Assembly (NCBI GenBank): GCA_009930445.1
Contig: RZYD01000171.1
Span: 1-5,482, forward strand
Direction: 5' to 3'
DNA from: Bacteroidia bacterium
Lineage (GTDB): Bacteria > Bacteroidota > Bacteroidia > Bacteroidales > BM520
Length of the DNA: 5,482 nt
Part shown: positions 1 to 3,719 of the stretch, piece by piece
How the letters are laid out: every line of letters begins with the position of its first letter
How positions within the stretch are numbered: position 1 is the first letter of the stretch
Made by a program: the position numbers and the translations under genes
Notes under the pieces: model-generated
Told to the model about the DNA's origin: nothing
Seen by the model: only the letters and a program-made list of their open reading frames with translations
The model's database searches: none

Positions 1-166
1 TTATGCTTTTAATCGCACCACACTGGAATTGAAATTTCACCACCATAGCGGATATATTTTACAAAGTGTCTTTTAATCGCACCACACTGGAATTGAAATA
101 TAATAAAAGAGAATAATGTGTTAATAAAACGTAAGGCTTTTAATCGCACCACACTGGAATTGAAAT

Positions 167-204
167 TTGTCAGATATTTCAGCAATAAAGTCAAAGACTA
201 TTTA
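167..204 (+). repeat. CRISPR spacer 3, longer twin of spacer 9
   Basis: This 38-bp spacer begins TTGTCAGATATTTC. Its first 34 bp are identical to the whole spacer at 565-598, and it carries four further bases, TTTA, before the next repeat. Five other spacers lie between the two copies. A simple recombination copy of a spacer-repeat unit would preserve length, so a second capture of the same protospacer with a different 3' trim is the simpler reading. This is inference; the protospacer itself is not in the window. Confidence 0.95.
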
Positions 205-564
205 CTTTTAATCGCACCACACTGGAATTGAAATGAAGCAGAACTGCATTTATATTCAAATGCTTCTGACTTTTAATCGCACCACACTGGAATTGAAATC
301 AGTTTCAAGTTGTTATACCTAATACTATCCATGCTACTTTTAATCGCACCACACTGGAATTGAAATCTCGCTGGGAATCAAGGGGTTACCCGTTCTGTGG
401 TGCTTTTAATCGCACCACACTGGAATTGAAATAAAAATTCGGATGGACAGCAATATTAGAAAAAGATGGCCTTTTAATCGCACCACACTGGAATTGAAAT
501 TTGGAAAAATAGTAGCGACGACTTTATCGGGGAACTTTTAATCGCACCACACTGGAATTGAAAT

Positions 565-598
565 TTGTCAGATATTTCAGCAATAAAGTCAAAGACTA
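565..598 (+). repeat. CRISPR spacer 9, shorter twin of spacer 3
   Basis: This 34-bp spacer matches 167-200 at every base. It is nearer the trailer, so with the leader on the left it is the older of the two captures. The shared end is the 5' end. In type I systems the PAM flanks the 5' end of the spacer as written in this orientation, which would fit a fixed PAM-side cut and a variable distal cut. Confidence 0.95.
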
Positions 599-2570
599 CT
601 TTTAATCGCACCACACTGGAATTGAAATTTGCAAAATATCTCATGGTAATTAATTCCTTTGTCACTTTTAATCGCACCACACTGGAATTGAAATTACGAT
701 ATAAACGCGGTAATGCGTTCAAATAACTATCCGCTTTTAATCGCACCACACTGGAATTGAAATATGTGTCTATCCCTAATAATATTTTAGGCGTTACCAC
801 CTTTTAATCGCACCACACTGGAATTGAAATTAACAAATAAGACAAAAGATGGATTTAAAATCAGCAGTCTTTTAATCGCACCACACTGGAATTTAAATGT
901 GAACATCTCTCTTATTTTGTCCAGTATGCTCGTGTCTTTTAATCGCACCACACTGGAATTGAAATTACCAAATCACACCCGACGATACAGTGAAATGGTC
1001 TTTTAATCGCACCACACTGGAATTGAAATGGGGCTGTATTTGCTGTAGTATCCGCAATTGAAATAGCTTTTAATCGCACCACACTGGAATTGAAATAGGG
1101 TTCCAACTGATTTACAGGGGTCAGAATCGGGGCTTTTAATCGCACCACACTGGAATTGAAATGGTTTGAACGGTAAAATTTATATTTACGGATCAGGACT
1201 TTTAATCGCACCACACTGGAATTGAAATATACCGTCATCGTCTTATACTATTTTAGAGACTGCTTTTAATCGCACCACACTGGAATTGAAATTAATTAGG
1301 ACTGCTTGGAAGCGTTAATGTCGCATTACTTTTAATCGCACCACACTGGAATTGAAATTTGATAAAAAAAGATCCGGTTAAAAAACAATGGGGCTTTTAA
1401 TCGCACCACACTGGAATTGAAATTCAAACATATTATAATCAGTATCGGCTGTACCGGAACTTTTAATCGCACCATACTGGAATTGAAATGTGTAATGATA
1501 TTAGCTGGGTTAGATCTTGTACAAACTTTTAATCGCACCACACTGGAATTGAAATGTGTATAGTGGAGATCCGGCATCAGGCATAACCGCTTTTAATCGC
1601 ACCACACTGGAATTGAAATAAACTTGCGACAGGGGGTATTATAACTGAAGGAAGTGCTTTTAATCGCACCACACTGGAATTGAAATAAAGTGACATTTCT
1701 ACATTTGTAAACAACACAAACTTTTAATCGCACCACACTGGAATTGAAATCCGAAACTAATACCTCACCACTATACAACGTTATCTTTTAATCGCACCAC
1801 ACTGGAATTGAAATCGCAGAAGCAAACGGGGCGCTTGAAGCTGCTTTTACTCTTTTAATCGCACCACACTGGAATTGAAATAGCAACAACAAAAGGCTGC
1901 TGGTAACACGCGGTATACTTTTAATCGCACCACACTGGAATTGAAATCTTCTGTATTTTCTAAAAACATCGCCGCTTTTAATCACTTTTAATCGCACCAC
2001 ACTGGAATTGAAATAATCCCTGCCGTTTCATATTTGTAGCCGTTAAAATCTTTTAATCGCACCACACTGGAATTGAAATTTGCCTCCTGCGCTTTCATAA
2101 AATAGCGTATAGGGCCTTTAATCGCACCACACTGGAATTGAAATATTATCGTTTTTGTTTTCTTCTTTTGAGAAATCAACCCTTTAATCGCACCACACTG
2201 GAATTGAAATAGACTGTAAGCATGTCCGTACATATCACCAGTAACTTTTAATCGCACTACACTGGAATTGAAATAGTTTAAATTAAACACAAGGCACTCC
2301 CGGATGCGTACCTTTTAATCGCACCACACTGGAATTAAAATTCGCCACTTCTGCACTAAATGTTTTACCTCTAAAGCTTTTAATCGCACCACACTGGAAT
2401 TGAAATCGCAATTATCTTGTATTTCTTATTCATAGAATTCCTTTTAATCGCACCACACTGGAATTGAAATGTCGTATAATATCTCTTTTTCTGATAGGTT
2501 TTTTTTCTTTTAATCGCACCACACTCGAATTGAAATCTTGAAATGAAAGTAAAACAAATTAGCGATACTG

Positions 2571-2600
2571 TTTTTCATCGCACTACACTCGAATTGTTAC
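2571..2600 (+). repeat. Degenerate terminal CRISPR repeat
   Basis: Aligned without gaps to the array repeat, this copy differs at seven of 30 positions: C1T, A6C, C14T, G20C, A27T, A28T and T30C. It follows a normal 34-bp spacer (2537-2570), and no further repeat follows, so it is the trailer end of the array. It shares G20C with the neighbouring repeat at 2507-2536 and C14T with the repeat at 2245-2274. Its altered last bases (GTTAC instead of GAAAT) should matter little, since they lie downstream of the last spacer. Confidence 0.92.
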
Positions 2601-2625
2601 CGGTTAACCCTTGACGGTTAACCCT
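2601..2625. repeat. Tandem self-complementary repeat beside the CRISPR trailer
   Basis: CGGTTAACCCT occurs twice, at 2601-2611 and 2615-2625, with a 14-bp period. Each copy holds the perfect palindrome GGTTAACC (2602-2609 and 2616-2623), so the two can pair into an 8-bp stem with a 6-base loop (CTTGAC). The element abuts the last CRISPR repeat directly. No T-run follows on the plus strand, so it does not look like a standard intrinsic terminator of the crRNA precursor. It could be a transcript-end structure, a binding site for a dimeric protein, or chance; the sequence does not decide. Confidence 0.6.
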
Positions 2626-2690
2626 GATCTTCCACTTCCGCTTACCCGCCATAATACGCTGCCCGATAGGATCACCCCGCTGAATTATTC
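2626..2690. other. Short non-coding stretch, nothing recognised
   Basis: Between the palindromic element and the terminators lies sequence with no further CRISPR repeat, no recognisable gene, no tRNA-like structure and no clear promoter. It is somewhat richer in C on the plus strand than the array beside it. Confidence 0.5.
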
Positions 2691-2723
2691 AAAATAAAAC
2701 AGCCGGGAATGCGTCCCCGGCTG
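2691..2723 (-). terminator. Second intrinsic terminator of the exported-protein gene
   Basis: CAGCCGGG (2700-2707) and CCCGGCTG (2716-2723) form a perfect GC-rich 8-bp stem with an 8-base loop. Read on the minus strand, the stem is followed by TTTTATTTT (2699-2691), the arrangement of a Rho-independent terminator. On the plus strand it is followed by a run of A, so it is not oriented to stop transcripts leaving the CRISPR array. It lies about 40 bp beyond the stop codon of the minus-strand gene and backs up the first hairpin. Confidence 0.8.
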
Positions 2724-2748
2724 AAAAAAAGGTAAACCCCCATTTACC
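2724..2748 (-). terminator. First intrinsic terminator of the exported-protein gene
   Basis: GGTAAA (2731-2736) and TTTACC (2743-2748) form a 6-bp stem with a 6-base loop. On the minus strand it is followed at once by seven T (2730-2724). It begins 15 bp past the stop codon at 2764-2766. The stem is short and AT-rich, so it is weaker than the hairpin just beyond; together they form a tandem terminator pair facing the CRISPR trailer. Confidence 0.7.
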
Positions 2749-2763
2749 TTTCGGATAGTTATT

Positions 2764-3342
2764 CTATAAAACTTCTGTTACTATCATCTCAATATCGACC
2801 TGGTATACCCCCTTCTTTAAATCCTGCTCAAAGAGATTTTCGCTGTTCATGTTCCCATTGGTGGTACCAAGTTCCCAGTAAATAACAAAGGAATTGGCCG
2901 TCTCATCGCCTGCATTTGACTGGTTTCCCTGCTGTCCTATCAAAAGTACATTCTGGTCGCTTAAGGCTAACGGCGTATTTTTACAGTATACTTTTGAAGT
3001 GTTTGTTCCGGTCCAGTCAATGGTTACTCCCAAATTATCATAGGGCATTTGCGTGTTCCCATCTTCATGTATAAATCCTGTGGAGGCCTTAAAAAAGAAT
3101 TCCCAGTTGGCCGTGGAGCTTACTCCGGCTGTAGTGGCCCAATCACTGTATTTTCCACCCTTTCCGTTGCTGTATTCCTCCAGTGTGTTAAAATCAAATG
3201 TAATGCCTGTCGTTTCAAGGTTCAAGGCCATCGTCGTGTTTAAACTGGTCGTAATTGTGATCACTTCTGCATCGTTCGATTGTGCAAATACGGCTATTGT
3301 TAAGGTACTGATTAAGGCGAGTAAAGTTATTTTTGTTTTCAT
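2764..3342 (-). CDS. Exported protein of unknown function, 192 residues
   Basis: A complete frame runs from ATG at 3342 to TAG at 2764. The first 20 residues (MKTKIT, then a hydrophobic stretch ending AVFA) form a typical signal peptide with likely cleavage before Q21-S22, so the product should reach the periplasm, outer membrane or outside. The mature part, about 170 residues, is rich in Thr, Asn, Ser and Gly with alternating hydrophobic residues, suggesting a beta-sandwich. Notable segments are ITFDFNTLEEYSNGKGG (47-63) and VSSTANWEFFFKAS (74-87), a pattern I associate with small secreted beta proteins of Bacteroidota. There is one cysteine (C120), no lipobox and no obvious C-terminal sorting domain. 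I do not recognise a named family; a surface or pilin-like structural role is only a guess. The gene stands alone, ends at two terminators, and is divergent from the receptor at 3720. No strong Shine-Dalgarno precedes the ATG, as is usual in this phylum. Confidence 0.88.
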   Translation of the reverse strand: MKTKITLLALISTLTIAVFAQSNDAEVITITTSLNTTMALNLETTGITFDFNTLEEYSNGKGGKYSDWATTAGVSSTANWEFFFKASTGFIHEDGNTQMPYDNLGVTIDWTGTNTSKVYCKNTPLALSDQNVLLIGQQGNQSNAGDETANSFVIYWELGTTNGNMNSENLFEQDLKKGVYQVDIEMIVTEVL

Positions 3343-3361
3343 CGTTTTGAAGTTTTTATTT

Positions 3362-3376
3362 TAACGGGGGGCGTTA
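3362..3376 (-). promoter_or_regulatory. Small hairpin in the 5' UTR of the exported-protein gene
   Basis: TAACG (3362-3366) and CGTTA (3372-3376) are perfectly complementary around a five-base loop that is all G on the plus strand and all C in the minus-strand transcript. It lies 20 bp upstream of the ATG at 3342 if the transcript starts further upstream. The stem is short, so it may be chance; it could stabilise the 5' end or hold the leader away from the start codon. Confidence 0.3.
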
Positions 3377-3406
3377 CACAATGGGTATGCCATTTTTTAA
3401 AATTGA

Positions 3407-3417
3407 TTGAAATTCAA
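3407..3417. promoter_or_regulatory. Short palindrome TTGAA-A-TTCAA
   Basis: This perfect 5-bp inverted repeat with a one-base centre lies 65 bp upstream of the minus-strand start codon. Size and position would suit an operator, but palindromes this short in AT-rich DNA are common, and there is no second copy in the intergenic region. Confidence 0.2.
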
Positions 3418-3459
3418 CACTATAGGATCTTCCCTTTGGAGTTATTCTTTCCCGTGGTC

Positions 3460-3471
3460 TTCGAAATCGAA
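3460..3471. promoter_or_regulatory. Inverted-repeat motif, copy 1 (TTCGAAATCGAA)
   Basis: TTCGA and TCGAA flank a two-base centre. A copy with one base changed occurs at 3552-3563. Both lie in the divergent intergenic region, so a dimeric regulator acting on one or both genes is possible. No regulator gene is in the window, so this rests on the repeat alone. Confidence 0.3.
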
Positions 3472-3473
3472 AT

Positions 3474-3578
3474 ATGCCTGCTGCGTTTTTTGTTGCCTGC
3501 CTTTTCTTAATTATTGTAATATCTTGTAAATCAATTTATAACATATCTCTGTTCGAAAACGAAGGGTTCTTTTTTTAA
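3474..3578 (+). CDS. Possible 34-residue lipoprotein-like micro-ORF
   Basis: ATG at 3474 opens 34 codons ending at TAA 3576-3578. The peptide starts MPAAFFVACLFLIIVISCKS: a hydrophobic stretch, then V-I-S-C, which resembles a lipobox with the lipidated cysteine at residue 18, followed by Lys-Ser as in many Bacteroidota lipoproteins. Only 16 residues would follow the cysteine, and there is no basic residue at the N-terminus and no clear ribosome site. It could be a real micro-lipoprotein, the decayed 5' end of a lost lipoprotein gene, or a chance frame in T-rich DNA. I favour chance or remnant. Confidence 0.15.
   Translation: MPAAFFVACLFLIIVISCKSIYNISLFENEGFFF
3552..3563. promoter_or_regulatory. 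Inverted-repeat motif, copy 2 (TTCGAAAACGAA)
   Basis: TTCG and CGAA flank four A. It matches the motif at 3460-3471 at 11 of 12 bases and begins 92 bp after it. It lies 156 bp upstream of the receptor start codon. It overlaps the possible small frame at 3474-3578, so the two readings compete. Confidence 0.3.
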
Positions 3579-3642
3579 AAGCGAATACCCATTTGAAAAC
3601 AATTTACTCTGCTGTGCGTTCGTATCCTGTTCACGGAGAAGA

Positions 3643-3699
3643 ATGTTTTCTATGTGTACACGTTGCTCTTTATTTTCCGTCTTTCTCTGTGTTTATTAA
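3643..3699 (+). CDS. Possible 18-residue leader peptide ahead of the receptor
   Basis: ATG at 3643, preceded by GGAG at 3635-3638, opens 18 codons (MFSMCTRCSLFSVFLCVY) ending at TAA 3697-3699. The last A of that stop is the first base of an ATG (3699-3701) in frame with the receptor, seven codons upstream of its likely start. The TAATG overlap and the purine-rich site would allow translational coupling. There are no runs of a regulatory amino acid, although three cysteines are unusual. Chance is quite possible. Confidence 0.15.
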   Translation: MFSMCTRCSLFSVFLCVY

Positions 3700-3719
3700 T
3701 GATTAACCGCGTTGATCCG

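Larger units (their letters stand above)
1..2600 (+). CRISPR. CRISPR array, leader-distal part, 40 repeats and 39 spacers
   Basis: A 30-bp direct repeat recurs from 6-35 to 2571-2600, beginning CTTTTAATCGC and ending GGAATTGAAAT. It separates 39 unique-looking spacers of 34-39 bp; bases 1-5 are the end of one more spacer, so the array continues leftward. Thirty-two repeats are identical. Variants with one change are at 869 (G26T), 1460 (C16T), 2115 and 2181 (both T2C), 2245 (C14T), 2312 (G26A) and 2507 (G20C); the last copy, at 2571, has seven changes. Decay at the right end places the leader to the left, so the plus strand is the expected crRNA strand and the predicted 5' handle is AUUGAAAU. 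Repeat length and the ATTGAAA(Y) end fit type I-B repeats, which type III modules can share; without cas genes the subtype is inference. In RNA, repeat bases 2-8 can pair with 23-29 (seven pairs, one G-U). Confidence 0.98.
3343..3719. promoter_or_regulatory. Divergent intergenic region between exported protein and receptor
   Basis: These 377 bp separate two divergently transcribed genes and must hold their promoters if each is transcribed alone. I searched both strands for the Bacteroidota -7 element TAnnTTTG with an upstream TTG and found no convincing copy; TAGTGTTG on the minus strand (3424-3417) is one mismatch away but lacks a partner TTG at the right distance. The region also holds a 5' UTR hairpin, a pair of inverted-repeat motifs and two very short open frames, listed separately. 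Several T-runs are present, but no stem-plus-T terminator was found. Confidence 0.5.

Noticed and set aside
824..1006. Plus-strand 60-codon frame
   Set aside because: It spans three CRISPR repeats and two full spacers; its only special feature is the G26T change in the repeat at 869, which does not indicate coding.
2116..2182. One-T deletion in the repeats at 2115 and 2181 with a spacer longer by one base
   Set aside because: Both copies start CC, so a shared T2C substitution inherited by repeat copying is simpler than two deletions each beside a spacer ending in C.
9..2290. A series of open reading frames on both strands inside the array, with recurring peptides such as FNSSVVRLK, FQFQCGAIK and ISIPVWCD
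   Set aside because: The recurring peptides are the CRISPR repeat read in its three minus-strand frames. The repeat has no stop there, so short frames persist across spacers. They are not genes.
2499..2506. Run of eight T in spacer 38 as a possible terminator within the array
   Set aside because: No GC-rich stem precedes it, and it is simply the end of a spacer.
3049..3364. Two overlapping plus-strand frames (3049-3243 and 3053-3364)
   Set aside because: Both lie antisense to the exported-protein gene, which has a signal peptide, terminators and a coherent composition. The antisense peptides show no domain features.
3405..3417. Match of ATTGAAAT upstream of the exported-protein gene to the CRISPR handle
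   Set aside because: Eight bases of AT-rich sequence with no match to the rest of the repeat; expected by chance.
3564..3590. Imperfect GGGT/ACCC inverted repeat around a T-run as a terminator
   Set aside because: The arms match poorly, the T-run is in the loop rather than after the stem, and no gene clearly ends there.
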